DNA from: a virus
Length of the DNA stretch: 33,232 nucleotides
Virus record (IMG/VR): IMGVR_UViG_3300035182_000755
Location: 1-33,232 of that record
Direction: 5' to 3' (one strand)
The notes under the pieces were generated by a model that saw only the letters and a list, made by a program, of their open reading frames with translations, was not told the origin of the DNA and made no database searches. Shown piece after piece: positions 1-7,227 of the stretch (position 1 is its first letter; every line of letters starts with the position of its first letter). A program made the translations under genes and the position numbers.

Positions 1-204
1 TTGCGCCGTCGCCGGCCACGGCGTCGGCTCCGGCCTGCTCCTGGATGTCCTCGTACATCCACTGCACGAGCATGTTTTCGAGGTTCGGCACGGCGTCGAG
101 CGCGAGCTGCGTCGCGCGCTGGTCCGAGTAGTAGTCATAGCAGGTGAGCGTCGGGCCCGTGAAGGTCGGCGCGTTCTGCTCGACGCGGGCATCGGTCTCC
201 GCCG
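1..204. repeat. Terminal direct overlap (left copy)
   Basis: These 204 bases are repeated at 33029-33232, with one difference (T at 77, C at 33105). Both copies lie inside the major capsid reading frame, and joining them restores one uninterrupted frame. That is what an assembler leaves when it opens a circular or circularly permuted molecule. It is not evidence of biological terminal repeats, because the break falls in the middle of a gene. Confidence 0.93.
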
Positions 205-694
205 CGTTCGTGGCGACGCCGTGGGAGGCCTTGAACGGCAGCACGATGGTGGGGTCTCCGGTCAGGTTGAACACGGTTGCGCGGCCGAAGATCGGGTCAT
301 TCTTACGAATCTTCTCGATCAGCTCGGCGTGCATCGGCTCGGGCACGATGTAGCCGCCGTTCGCGTCCGTGTAGGACAGCGATGCATTCTCGATCTTGAG
401 CGGGCCGTCATCGCCGGTCCGCAGGTAGTTCATGAACGCGGCGCGGTGTTTCTGGTCCGGAGTCTCGCCGCCGTCGGCCACCGTCTCGCCTGCGGCAACC
501 ATGGCGCGCAGCTCTGCGAGTTCGTGGTCCTTCATCTGGCCAGCAATCGACTCGATCGCAGAAATCTGACCCATGAGCGAGGCCGCTTCAGCCTGCTCAG
601 CGGCGCTCGGGTTCTCGAGCGCGGCGAGGGCGGTTACGCGAGCCTGAAGCGGCTTCGCGTCCTCCTCGAGCTTCCTGTAGTCGTAGAGCTTCAC
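1..694 (-). CDS. Major capsid protein, HK97 fold (N-terminal part, continues at 33232)
   Basis: This is the start of the main shell protein; the rest is at 32550-33232. Removing the 204-base overlap gives 1173 nt, or 390 residues, the usual size for an HK97-type capsid protein. The start is GTG at 694, preceded by a GGGGGA ribosome site and overlapping the protease stop as GTGA. The first 110 or so residues are charged, helical and Ala/Glu-rich, like the N-terminal delta or scaffolding domain of this family, which the prohead protease normally removes. The shell domain follows, with the family signature 'GGYIVPEPMHAELIEKIRK' near residues 117-135. The order portal, ClpP-like protease, capsid supports the call. 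The protein is intact once the circle is closed. Confidence 0.93.
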   Translation of the reverse strand, partial: MKLYDYRKLEEDAKPLQARVTALAALENPSAAEQAEAASLMGQISAIESIAGQMKDHELAELRAMVAAGETVADGGETPDQKHRAAFMNYLRTGDDGPLKIENASLSYTDANGGYIVPEPMHAELIEKIRKNDPIFGRATVFNLTGDPTIVLPFKASHGVATNAAETDARVEQNAPTFTGPTLTCYDYYSDQRATQLALDAVPNLENMLVQWMYEDIQEQAGADAVAGDGA

Positions 695-1530
695 GCTTCC
701 CCCTTTGGGTGCGAACGGTGTACGGCGATGGCAGCTCGGTACGCGAGCGGCGGCGCGACCTCTGCGGCCATGCCGTCCGGCTCCTGTGCGGGTCCGGACG
801 GTGCGTCTCCGGCGGCGTCCTCCGCTACCTGAGAAAGAACCTCGTCGATGAGGTTGCGAGCATCGTGAAGCTTGGCCTCATTCGCAGCTGAGAGCGTGCG
901 GCCGACGGCCTCCGGAGCTGCGGCGATGGCCGGCGGCCTGCGGAACTGGAGGCCCTCAAGGTCGAACTCGGCGGCTACCTCGATCGGTCCGGCGACCTCG
1001 TCGGCGAATCCCCAGTCGAGTGCCTCGCCGGCGGACAGCCAGGTCTCCTCGGCCATGGCCGCCATGAGTTCGTCGCGCGACCGGCCGGTCTTGGCTTCAT
1101 AGACGCCGAGGATCGTCTCCGCGACGGCGTCGAGGATCTCTGCCATCTTGCGCATGTCGGCGGCGGTGCCGGCGGCCGCTCCGGACGGCTCGTGAATCAT
1201 GAACAGTGCGTTACGCGCCATCACGACAGTGTCGCCGGCGAGTGCCACGACGGAGGCGATGGACGCGGCCCAGCCGTCCACGTAGCTCGTGACGACGGCC
1301 GGATGGTTACGCAGCGCGGTATAGATCGCCTGCCCATCGAACACGGACCCGCCCGGCGAGTTGATATGCAGGGCAATCTCGTCAACCTTGAGCGCCGCCA
1401 GTTCCTGGACGAAGCTCTTGGCGTCGACGCCCTCGCTCCACAAGTCGGCGCCGATGCGGTCATAGATCCATACATCGGCCGATGTGCTCCCGGCTTCGTT
1501 TTTGATCTCGTAAAACCGGCGTTGCTTCAC
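691..1530 (-). CDS. ClpP-like (S14) prohead maturation protease
   Basis: This 279-residue serine protease probably cleaves the capsid delta domain and other prohead proteins during head maturation. The ClpP fold is recognisable from INSPGGSVFDG (residues 56-66), the nucleophile motif GWAASIAS with Ser90, and the catalytic His113 in FMIHEPSG. Residues beyond about 200 form an acidic, Ala-rich tail that could act as a scaffold, as in some phage protease-scaffold fusions; that part is inference. I chose GTG at 1530 because GAGGAG lies seven bases upstream and the gene then starts four bases after the portal stop. The open frame runs further upstream to 1749, but that extension would overlap the portal out of frame. 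The stop overlaps the capsid start. Confidence 0.92.
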   Translation of the reverse strand: MKQRRFYEIKNEAGSTSADVWIYDRIGADLWSEGVDAKSFVQELAALKVDEIALHINSPGGSVFDGQAIYTALRNHPAVVTSYVDGWAASIASVVALAGDTVVMARNALFMIHEPSGAAAGTAADMRKMAEILDAVAETILGVYEAKTGRSRDELMAAMAEETWLSAGEALDWGFADEVAGPIEVAAEFDLEGLQFRRPPAIAAAPEAVGRTLSAANEAKLHDARNLIDEVLSQVAEDAAGDAPSGPAQEPDGMAAEVAPPLAYRAAIAVHRSHPKGEA

Positions 1531-1534
1531 GGCG

Positions 1535-3070
1535 TCACTCCTCTTCGGTCCCGGAGGCTGGCGACTCCATATTGCCGGGCGTGTCACCCGAGCCTGCCAA
1601 GGGATTCTTCTCGAGCGCGTCCGCCAGGAATGCGGCGGCGTCGAACGGGATTCCCGCGGCAGCGCACGCCGCCGCGATCGGCGCGAGCTTCTCACTCGCG
1701 AACTTCTCAGTGTCCGCGCGGCTGCGCCCGCGCTTGGCATCGGCCTCAAACCTAGCGCGAATCCTGTCGGCAGCGTCGCTCAGAATCGGCGCGAGCATTG
1801 CGCTTGCGGTCGCCGGCTGGGCTGCCGGCGGCGGCGCGTCCAGTGGGGCCGCAGGCCCGTGGATGAGGCCGTCTTCTGTCACCGTGCCGAGCGTCAGCTC
1901 TGCTCTCGGCCGCTCGAGGCCCTTGACCGGGTTGAGGTCATAGTGCGCGCGGCCCTCGTTCGGGGCGATGATGCCGGCGCGCACCAGCATGGCGTCTCCC
2001 TCGGTGCGCGTCTTGTAGTCGCCTCGCAGCATGGAGTCGATGTTGAATCGCGCCGAGTAGGCGGGCTTCATGGCGAACAGGCGGTGTCGGATCACGGCCT
2101 CGGTGTCGACGCAGATAGGCTGGGCGGTGTACTTCGCCAGCGAGAGGTCCTGCTGTTCGGTGTTTGAGTAGGTGCCGTTCGTGAGGTCCTGTACGGCCGC
2201 CATGGGGACGCGAAACACGCTGCAGATTTGCTGCAGCTGCCAGCGCATCTGCTCGACGAGCTGCGCGTCCTTCAGGCTCATGTCGTTCTGCTTGTACGTT
2301 AGGCCGCGGTCGAAGATGCGGACCTGGCCGGCGTTGAGCAGGCCGGAGAATCCCTTCAGCTGCTCGCTGATCGCCTTGTAGTCCTCTGGAGTGAGGTCGC
2401 GGTCCGTCTCGAGGTAGCCCGGGAAATGCGAGCCGTTCCCGAGCAGGCGAGCGAAGAACTGCTCCGTTCCAATCGAGACGCCGATCGCCTCGCTCGCGAG
2501 GCTGATCAGGCTGCGCCCCTCGTAGGGAGACGTCAGCACCGCGCTCTTGAAGTGCAGCACGTCGCGCAGCGGGATCGGCCCGGCGGGCGTGAAGTTGTCG
2601 CCGGTGTAGTTCCAGGCCGCGGTGCGCGTCGCGCGGTCGATCACGAGCGCCGGCTGCGGCCCGGTGAGGGGCCAGATTTCGCGCGGCTCATAGCCGTCCC
2701 AGACGATGCGCGCGTAGGCGTTGCCGGTGGTGTCCTCGCGGAGTTGCTTCCAGCGCCAAAACTCCTTCGACGTCATGAGGTCATTCGGAGCGATCGACAG
2801 AAGCCGGTACTCCGGCGTCTCGATGTCGTGTGTCTTGCTTCCGTCTGCGTTCTGGCGGAGCACGTCGACGGGCAGCGTGGATACGGTCTGTGCGCGGACA
2901 ATCAGGCAGGCGAGGACGGCCGTGGAGCGCATGGCCGTTTGTTCATTGACGGCCACGCCCGAGGACGAGAGTTGTGAGAGTGCCCCATAGAACGCCTTGA
3001 GCACGTTGTCGTCACTGAGTGAGTACTCCTCCGCCTCATTGCGGACGAACAACCGCAACGGGTTCCACAC
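1535..3070 (-). CDS. Portal protein (HK97 gp3-like)
   Basis: A 511-residue portal protein, the dodecameric ring at the capsid vertex through which DNA enters and to which the tail attaches. Family features are the N-terminal 'AVLACLIVRAQTVSTLPVDVLR' region, the 'FWRWKQLREDTTGNAYA' stretch and a mid-protein 'PMAAVQDLTNGTYSNTEQQ' segment typical of HK97-type portals. The C-terminal 100 residues are Pro/Ala-rich and less conserved. The start is set at GTG 3070, six bases after GGAGG. An ATG at 3103 is also open, but it lies inside the 23-bp repeat at 3100-3122 and has no ribosome site. The last residues (GDTPGNM, 1567-1589) are encoded by a second copy of the same repeat, so the repeat is coding here and noncoding upstream. 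Confidence 0.92.
   Translation of the reverse strand: MWNPLRLFVRNEAEEYSLSDDNVLKAFYGALSQLSSSGVAVNEQTAMRSTAVLACLIVRAQTVSTLPVDVLRQNADGSKTHDIETPEYRLLSIAPNDLMTSKEFWRWKQLREDTTGNAYARIVWDGYEPREIWPLTGPQPALVIDRATRTAAWNYTGDNFTPAGPIPLRDVLHFKSAVLTSPYEGRSLISLASEAIGVSIGTEQFFARLLGNGSHFPGYLETDRDLTPEDYKAISEQLKGFSGLLNAGQVRIFDRGLTYKQNDMSLKDAQLVEQMRWQLQQICSVFRVPMAAVQDLTNGTYSNTEQQDLSLAKYTAQPICVDTEAVIRHRLFAMKPAYSARFNIDSMLRGDYKTRTEGDAMLVRAGIIAPNEGRAHYDLNPVKGLERPRAELTLGTVTEDGLIHGPAAPLDAPPPAAQPATASAMLAPILSDAADRIRARFEADAKRGRSRADTEKFASEKLAPIAAACAAAGIPFDAAAFLADALEKNPLAGSGDTPGNMESPASGTEEE
1567..1589 (-). repeat. 23-bp junction repeat, copy 2 (portal/protease)
   Basis: Identical 23-bp sequence to 3100-3122 and 32466-32488; on the minus strand it begins GGGTGACACG and ends CAATATGG. 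This copy is translated as part of the portal C-terminus and lies 37 bases upstream of the protease start. Similarity to the 32466 copy appears to continue downstream, through a GGACCGAAGAGGAGTGAC-like segment into the first codons of the protease, which suggests a duplicated junction. Confidence 0.85.
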
Positions 3071-3099
3071 GCCGCACCTCCGAGGTCGGGACCTAAGGC

Positions 3100-3122
3100 C
3101 CATATTGCCGGGCGTGTCACCC
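3100..3122 (-). repeat. 23-bp junction repeat, copy 1 (terminase/portal)
   Basis: Identical to the copies at 1567-1589 and 32466-32488. It starts with the last Gly codon and TGA stop of the large terminase and then occupies most of the short gap before the portal ribosome site. Function is unknown; a regulatory site, a recombination boundary or duplication debris are all possible. Confidence 0.85.
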
Positions 3123-4568
3123 GTCGAGCCTCAGCGTCCAGATGCCGCCGGTCTCGGCGAAGCTCGGGGCGAAGGCTGACCCCTCCGCTTCTGCGAGGTA
3201 GACCGCCATTGCCAGGGCGACCGCGGCGTCCACCTTGCGCTCCTCCTCGATGCGCGTGATGCGCCAGCCGTAAGGCGTCGCCTTGACGCCGGCGTTCAGC
3301 ACCTGATCGGTCAGATCGGAGTCACCGCCGTGAGCGATGCGGCCCTCGAGGATCACGTCGTACAGTGCCATGCTAGCAGCGCTCATGCGCTTCGCGTCCT
3401 GCGGGAACTCTTCGATCGGCAGATGGAACTCATGCTCGAGCTTGAGCATGGAGCGCGTGAAGTAGTTCGGGTCGCAGGCGATGCGGACCACGTTGTAGGC
3501 GGCGCAGAGCTCGACAATCTTCGCCTCCACGGCCTCGTGGTCGATGTGGCCCATGGCCGCGTCCTTCCGCCAGACCTGTGACCAGACGGAGTGCCGGCCG
3601 GCGTCGCTCCGCTGCACCATGACGAGCGCTGTCGTGTCGCGCGTCCAGGATGCATCTAGTCCGAGCAGCGTCGGGCGTTCGGGGTCGAAGTTTGGAGGTG
3701 CGCTGCAGGCGTACCAGCGGTCGGCTGGATAGGCGCGGTTGGTACCCGAGCTCGGGAAGCGATTTAGGTGCAGGCGTTCGAAGACGGGGAAGGGCAGCGT
3801 GCGGTACTGATCACGAAGCATCTTCAGCGTGATCCACTTCGACGGGTTGGCCCGGCGCCAGACCTTGGGGTCGTGTCCGTCCTCATCGTCTCCGGCGCCA
3901 CACCAGTAGACGTAGGCCCGCGGGTCCTTCGGCGCCGTGCGCAGAAGCTCCCACAGCGGGCCCTTGCGCTCCGGTCCGGCGGTCGAGATGGTGATCAGCA
4001 GGCCGTTGTCGCTGCCGACCATGCCGGACAGCATCGCCTCGCGCATGGAGGCGTTTCGGTGCACGTGGTACTCGTCGATGATGCAGCACGTGGGGTGGAA
4101 TCCCTGCGCCGTGTCCGCGTCCCAGGGCAGGACGCGGAAGATCGCCCCGGTCTCCTCCACCTCGATGAGGTTGCGGTAGACGTGCGTCGCGGCGCGCAGC
4201 TGCGGGTCGGAGAGCACCATGCGCTTGGCCTTGTCGAAGACGATTCCGGCCTGCTGGCGCGTGGTCGCCACGACGTAATACTCGCCCTCGTAGACGGGCT
4301 CAGTAAACATCACGGCCAGGGCGAGCCCGGCGGCGACCTGGCTCTTGCCACCCCATCGCGGCAGCCCGAACAGCGCCTCGCGGTAGACGCGCTTGCCCCG
4401 CGCGTCCAGGGTGCCGAACAGCGGCTTGATCATATGCTTGTACTGCCAGGGCTCGAGGACGAACGGCTTGCCCGCCCATCGGCCGCCGGTGAAGCGCAGA
4501 TGCTCCGCCATGAAGAGGCGGATGAGCTCCGCCGACAGTTCTCCGGAGATGCGCTTGCGACCGGCCAC
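3117..4568 (-). CDS. terL: Terminase large subunit (ATPase/nuclease)
   Basis: A 483-residue DNA-packaging motor that hydrolyses ATP to pump DNA into the prohead and cuts the concatemer. Seen: an adenine-binding FVLEPWQ motif (residues 36-42), Walker A GLPRWGGKS (68-76), and Walker B CCIIDE with catalytic Glu (161-166). The C-terminal RNase H-like nuclease has acidic residues in LGLDASW, IACDPNYF and KVDAAVALAMA. This arrangement fits the HK97 or Terminase_1 group. I set the start at GTG 4568, just after the small-subunit stop at 4573 and behind a GAAAGG site. An upstream ATG at 4637 would add 23 residues overlapping the small-subunit gene and looks spurious. The stop lies in repeat copy 1. 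Confidence 0.95.
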   Translation of the reverse strand: MAGRKRISGELSAELIRLFMAEHLRFTGGRWAGKPFVLEPWQYKHMIKPLFGTLDARGKRVYREALFGLPRWGGKSQVAAGLALAVMFTEPVYEGEYYVVATTRQQAGIVFDKAKRMVLSDPQLRAATHVYRNLIEVEETGAIFRVLPWDADTAQGFHPTCCIIDEYHVHRNASMREAMLSGMVGSDNGLLITISTAGPERKGPLWELLRTAPKDPRAYVYWCGAGDDEDGHDPKVWRRANPSKWITLKMLRDQYRTLPFPVFERLHLNRFPSSGTNRAYPADRWYACSAPPNFDPERPTLLGLDASWTRDTTALVMVQRSDAGRHSVWSQVWRKDAAMGHIDHEAVEAKIVELCAAYNVVRIACDPNYFTRSMLKLEHEFHLPIEEFPQDAKRMSAASMALYDVILEGRIAHGGDSDLTDQVLNAGVKATPYGWRITRIEEERKVDAAVALAMAVYLAEAEGSAFAPSFAETGGIWTLRLDG

Positions 4569-4572
4569 GTGG

Positions 4573-5061
4573 TCAGCCTTTCGCCAGCTTGGAGACGAGA
4601 CGTTCGCGGATGTCCAGGACCATGCTCTGGCCGGCAATCTCGAGCAGGCCGCCGCGAATCCGTGCCAGCGGGTTGAGCCCGAGCACGTCGGAGAGCTGGC
4701 GCATAGTGGTGGCAGCGTCCTTCTGCACCTTGACCATGGGATTGACGACCGGCCCGTAGGCTCCGTCGGTCATCAGGCCCTGGGCGTGAATCATGGCGCT
4801 TGCTTGCAGGTGTAGGTAGGTAGCCTCGCAGTAGGCGCGCAAAAGGACAAGGTCGGGAGCACGCAGGTGGCGGTTCGCGCCCATCTCCCTGACGCAGGCG
4901 CTCCAGACGTCGCGGACCTGCCTCGGCATGTCAGCAGGCGGCTCCGTCTCCGCCAGATCCCCGGCCGGCAGCGCCCTCGTCAGGGCCGCCTTCTCTTGAC
5001 CGCGGGGAGGCCGCTTGCTGACTTCCGGGCGCGTCCTTGCCTTCGGCGGCGGCCCGCTCAC
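4573..5061 (-). CDS. terS: Terminase small subunit, P27 family
   Basis: This 162-residue protein should bind the packaging site and recruit the large subunit. The basic, Pro-rich first 35 residues are followed by the family pattern: a Trp in 'VRDVWSACVREMG', then 'LRAPDLVLLRAYCEATYLHLQA' and 'GPVVNPMVKVQKDAATTMRQLSDVLGL', the P27 or Terminase_4 signature. It ends just before the large subunit and overlaps the upstream zinc-finger gene by four bases (5058-5061). The position at the head of the packaging module fits. Confidence is high from motif order and neighbour. Confidence 0.9.
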   Translation of the reverse strand: MSGPPPKARTRPEVSKRPPRGQEKAALTRALPAGDLAETEPPADMPRQVRDVWSACVREMGANRHLRAPDLVLLRAYCEATYLHLQASAMIHAQGLMTDGAYGPVVNPMVKVQKDAATTMRQLSDVLGLNPLARIRGGLLEIAGQSMVLDIRERLVSKLAKG

Positions 5062-5402
5062 AATACGCCCTCGAAGTAGTCATCGATCGCGCAGGCGATC
5101 ACATCGCCGAGCATACGGCAGCGCCAGGCAAGTCGCGGCTGCGCCTGCGACCCGAGCCTGATCAGCGCTCCAGAGAGACGTTCGGCCTCGAGCAAGGCCA
5201 CGGCCACCTGCTCATCCGTTTCCGCGGGGCGCGGCGCGGCTGCTGCGGCGGGCTCTGCTCGGCGCTGGCGTCCGCTCTCCTCGGCCTTGCGGAGTCTGTA
5301 GGCCCTTTTCCGGCAGCGGTCCGAGCAGTAGAGCGGCGGACGGCCAACGCCGGTCGGCGTGATCTCGTTTTGGCATTGGGGTCCTGCGCAGATCATGACC
5401 AT
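5058..5402 (-). CDS. Small zinc-finger protein upstream of terminase
   Basis: A 114-residue protein of unknown role. Residues 5-35 hold a four-Cys cluster (CAGPQC, then YCSDRC), a likely zinc-binding ribbon that also fits the form of small DNA- or RNA-binding phage proteins. An Arg/Lys-rich stretch, an Ala/Pro linker and a helical C-terminus follow. It is the first gene after the 120-bp gap at the early/late boundary and overlaps the terminase small subunit. No good ribosome site precedes ATG 5402; ATG 5396 is an alternative start. It could be a packaging accessory factor or a transcription regulator of the late genes; neither is shown by the sequence. Confidence 0.75.
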   Translation of the reverse strand: MVMICAGPQCQNEITPTGVGRPPLYCSDRCRKRAYRLRKAEESGRQRRAEPAAAAAPRPAETDEQVAVALLEAERLSGALIRLGSQAQPRLAWRCRMLGDVIACAIDDYFEGVL

Positions 5403-5522
5403 AGTATGCCACTTTCGTCACCCGCTTTCGTCCCCCCCGGTTTCCCAACCCGCGGAAATTTGCGCGGGGCGGCTGGCAGGGTGGGCGCGATGGGCTTGCA
5501 GTGATGATACCCCCCTACCCCT
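5399..5522 (-). promoter_or_regulatory. Early/late junction gap; possible cos or late control region
   Basis: A 120-bp noncoding gap separates the early operon (ends 5523) from the packaging and structural genes (start 5402). It has a run of seven C followed by GG (5432-5440) and an imperfect dyad around AAATTT flanked by CGCG near 5450-5466. Next to the start codon, 5399-5423 is a loose relative of the 23-bp repeat (GGGTGAC, six bases, GGCA, then TATGG). A cos site directly upstream of terminase genes is common in HK97-like phages. I see no convincing -35/-10 pair. Either assignment is inference. Confidence 0.35.
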
Positions 5523-6005
5523 TCACTGCGTCGCTGCGCCTTGAGGCCGAGCGAAGGTCGCTGCTCCCGAGATGCGCGCGGATGCGGACGCCACTCTCCA
5601 CAGCGCATCTCCTAGTGTTGCGGGAGTTGCCCAGGAAGTAACGCGCCCATCGAAGAAGCCGACTCCAAGAGACGCGCATATCTCCTGCGCCGCAACCTTC
5701 ACGGCTCTGCGCCGGGCGCCCGGACGATTGACAGCCGCCCCGAATCCTTCTCCATAGTCGGTGACCTCGAAGCGCCCCTCGTCCTCTCGCACATAGACGA
5801 CCACGCTATCGCCCTGCGGATAGAACATCGGGAAGTCGCAGGCGACGCGATCGTCAAGCTGACTGAAGCTCACCTGTCGGGTAGACAGCCCCGCCTGCTC
5901 TGCCTCGGCCTCGGCCTGCCCCAGCATCTCACCCACGACGGCCGGTGGCACGTACCGCTTCCCGTCAACGAAGCTCTCGCGCTTCCCGTCGTATCGGATG
6001 CTCAT
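5523..6005 (-). CDS. DUF1828-like protein, last gene of the early operon
   Basis: A 160-residue protein. The middle part, 'FYPQGDSVVVYVREDEGRFEVTDYGEGFG' (about residues 60-90), resembles the DUF1828 core: a small beta sheet ending in a (L/V)TDxG motif. That family has no firmly known function. A helical C-terminal part with a Gly/Ala-rich end follows. It starts with ATGA overlap on the previous gene's stop at 6002 and ends the early operon. It might belong to a group of accessory genes with 6002-6592 and 6589-6981, possibly host-interaction or anti-defence factors; this rests only on position. Confidence 0.75.
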   Translation of the reverse strand: MSIRYDGKRESFVDGKRYVPPAVVGEMLGQAEAEAEQAGLSTRQVSFSQLDDRVACDFPMFYPQGDSVVVYVREDEGRFEVTDYGEGFGAAVNRPGARRRAVKVAAQEICASLGVGFFDGRVTSWATPATLGDALWRVASASARISGAATFARPQGAATQ

Positions 6006-6592
6006 GACTCGCTCTCTTCCACAAGCGGCCCCTCTTCACCACTGAGATAACGAGCGAGAAGTCCAGCCTGTGCATCCCACGCTGCATCCCACGCTGCATC
6101 CCTCGCTGCATCCTTCGCTGTGGTGCCTGCTGCGTCCTTCGCTACGGCACACGCTGTGGCCCACGCTGCGTCCTTTGCTGCGGCGCTTGCCTCGCCGTAT
6201 TTGGCATAGGCCACGCCCGCGTTGAGGCAGTCGCCCAGCAGACGCGATGGTTCCAGATTCAGATGAGCCACGAGCCTCGCGCAGTCCATGGCGAACAGTC
6301 GCTGGTTCCTCTCGTTCCACTCTGGGACTCGGCGCACGAGCCGCAGTTGCTCTGCCGCCGACTTGTCGCTGCCGTGGACCTGCTCACCCTTCACCTCGAT
6401 TTCGTACAGCGCCTCGCCAGCGTGGATGATGGCTTGTTTGAGATCGCGGCAGTAGTGATAGCCAGACGTGCAGAGGACTGGTTTCTGCTTCGGTAGCCAC
6501 TTGCCGGGACGTTTGCCGTGTGGCAGGTAGTCGGTGTAGTCGCCATAGCCGTACGATCCGGTGGTGCCGTTCATCATCTTGTAAATGCTCAT
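6002..6592 (-). CDS. DUF7666-like protein with Ala/Asp repeat tail
   Basis: A 196-residue protein. The first 100 residues ('MSIYKMMN...KPVLCTSGYHYCRDLKQAI...ALYEIEVKGE') match the pattern I know from phage and plasmid proteins labelled DUF7666: a leading 'IYK' strand, then 'C.SG.H.C' and 'YE.EV.G'. Function is unknown. Residues about 135-180 are degenerate repeats of AAKDAA/AAWDAA, encoded by imperfect 12-bp units between about 6065 and 6185; many proteins of this family carry Ala-rich repeat tails. The ATG at 6592 overlaps the upstream stop as ATGA. The frame is open to 6913, but that extension overlaps the upstream gene. Confidence 0.75.
   Translation of the reverse strand: MSIYKMMNGTTGSYGYGDYTDYLPHGKRPGKWLPKQKPVLCTSGYHYCRDLKQAIIHAGEALYEIEVKGEQVHGSDKSAAEQLRLVRRVPEWNERNQRLFAMDCARLVAHLNLEPSRLLGDCLNAGVAYAKYGEASAAAKDAAWATACAVAKDAAGTTAKDAARDAAWDAAWDAQAGLLARYLSGEEGPLVEESES
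6065..6185 (-). repeat. Imperfect 12-bp tandem repeat inside coding sequence
   Basis: On the plus strand, units close to GCATCCCACGCT and GCATCCTTCGCT recur about ten times, encoding the Ala-Trp/Lys-Asp-Ala repeats of the DUF7666-like protein. Unit number is likely to vary between relatives. Confidence 0.75.
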
Positions 6593-6981
6593 GACTCGCG
6601 CTCTCCCCTCACGGGGGGTTCCCACAGAGACTCGCCATCGAACCACTCGGTATGGCAGTGCTCGTGCGGCATCGTGTAACGATCGGGACCCCGCGCATAG
6701 CAGCGGAATCCAGACGACCATCCATATCGTGCATATGCGCAGTTCCCGCAGCACTTCAGCCGCTCCAGTTCGGCCTCGGCGCTCTCGGCTCGCTTGCGTT
6801 CGGCAAGGAACGACTCGTACTCGGCTTTGTGTGCGCCCGCCAGCTCGGCGATGGCGGCGTCGGCGAGACGCTTTGGTACGACTCCTGACAGTCCTGGCTC
6901 GGGCGGCGTCCACGCCCGGTACTCATCCAGCGCATTCATCTTATCTGTCGGTTCGTATTTGGGCATGTCGAGTGCGCTCAT
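6589..6981 (-). CDS. Hypothetical coiled-coil protein with Cys cluster
   Basis: A 130-residue protein I do not recognise. Residues 40-75 form a predicted helix or coiled coil rich in Glu, Ala and Lys. The C-terminal 55 residues contain CCGNCAY, CYARG and HEHCH, a probable zinc-binding site of the 'CxxC...C...C' type found in many small phage proteins. It starts in ATGA overlap with the 39-residue gene upstream and ends in ATGA overlap with the DUF7666-like gene, so it is translationally coupled on both sides. Confidence 0.72.
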   Translation of the reverse strand: MSALDMPKYEPTDKMNALDEYRAWTPPEPGLSGVVPKRLADAAIAELAGAHKAEYESFLAERKRAESAEAELERLKCCGNCAYARYGWSSGFRCYARGPDRYTMPHEHCHTEWFDGESLWEPPVRGERES

Positions 6982-7097
6982 GCGACCACTCCCTGTCGGT
7001 CGTCAGTCCGTCGGCGTGGCCGCGGCGGGAGATGCTTGCCCCACCGCTCGTTCCAGCGGCCGTAGTCGTAACGCGGGTTCCACGCGGGGCGATACAT
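6978..7097 (-). CDS. Very small hypothetical protein (39 residues)
   Basis: A 39-residue basic, aromatic-rich peptide (MYRPAWNPRYDYGRWNERWGKH..., then an Arg-rich end). ATG 7097 has a clear AGGAGG site eight bases upstream, and the stop overlaps the next start as ATGA; these two facts are the reason for the call. An ATG further upstream at 7184 is in frame but lacks such a site. It follows a 130-bp gap, the largest inside the early operon. Function unknown. Confidence 0.6.
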   Translation of the reverse strand: MYRPAWNPRYDYGRWNERWGKHLPPRPRRRTDDRQGVVA

Positions 7098-7227
7098 ACA
7101 TGCCTCCTGCTCCATGCCGCGTATTTGGGCCGTAGAGGCCCCTCTCAGGCGATTTGGTGCCGGGTGGCTACTCCGACGCCTCAAGCGGGCGTCATCGCCT
7201 TAGAACGCGGATTCTGCGTGGTGGTGG
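7098..7227. other. Noncoding gap in early operon
   Basis: A 130-bp interval without a supported gene. It has a short hairpin at 7175-7193 (GACGCC, seven-base loop, GGCGTC) and a small near-palindrome around 7138-7149. No T-run follows the hairpin, and there is no convincing promoter or tRNA. It may mark a processing site, an attenuator or a lost gene. Confidence 0.4.

Noticed and set aside
1-204. Biological terminal repeats of a linear genome
   Set aside because: The repeat breaks the capsid gene in the middle; a circular assembly overlap is a simpler explanation.
3768-4676. 302-residue plus-strand open frame
   Set aside because: It lies opposite the terminase genes, lacks a ribosome site and known motifs, and is Arg/Leu/Val-rich as expected for an antisense shadow in GC-rich DNA.
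7175-7193. Hairpin as terminator or tRNA part
   Set aside because: Six-bp stem without T-run; nearby GCACCA lacks the rest of a tRNA (no T-arm sequence).
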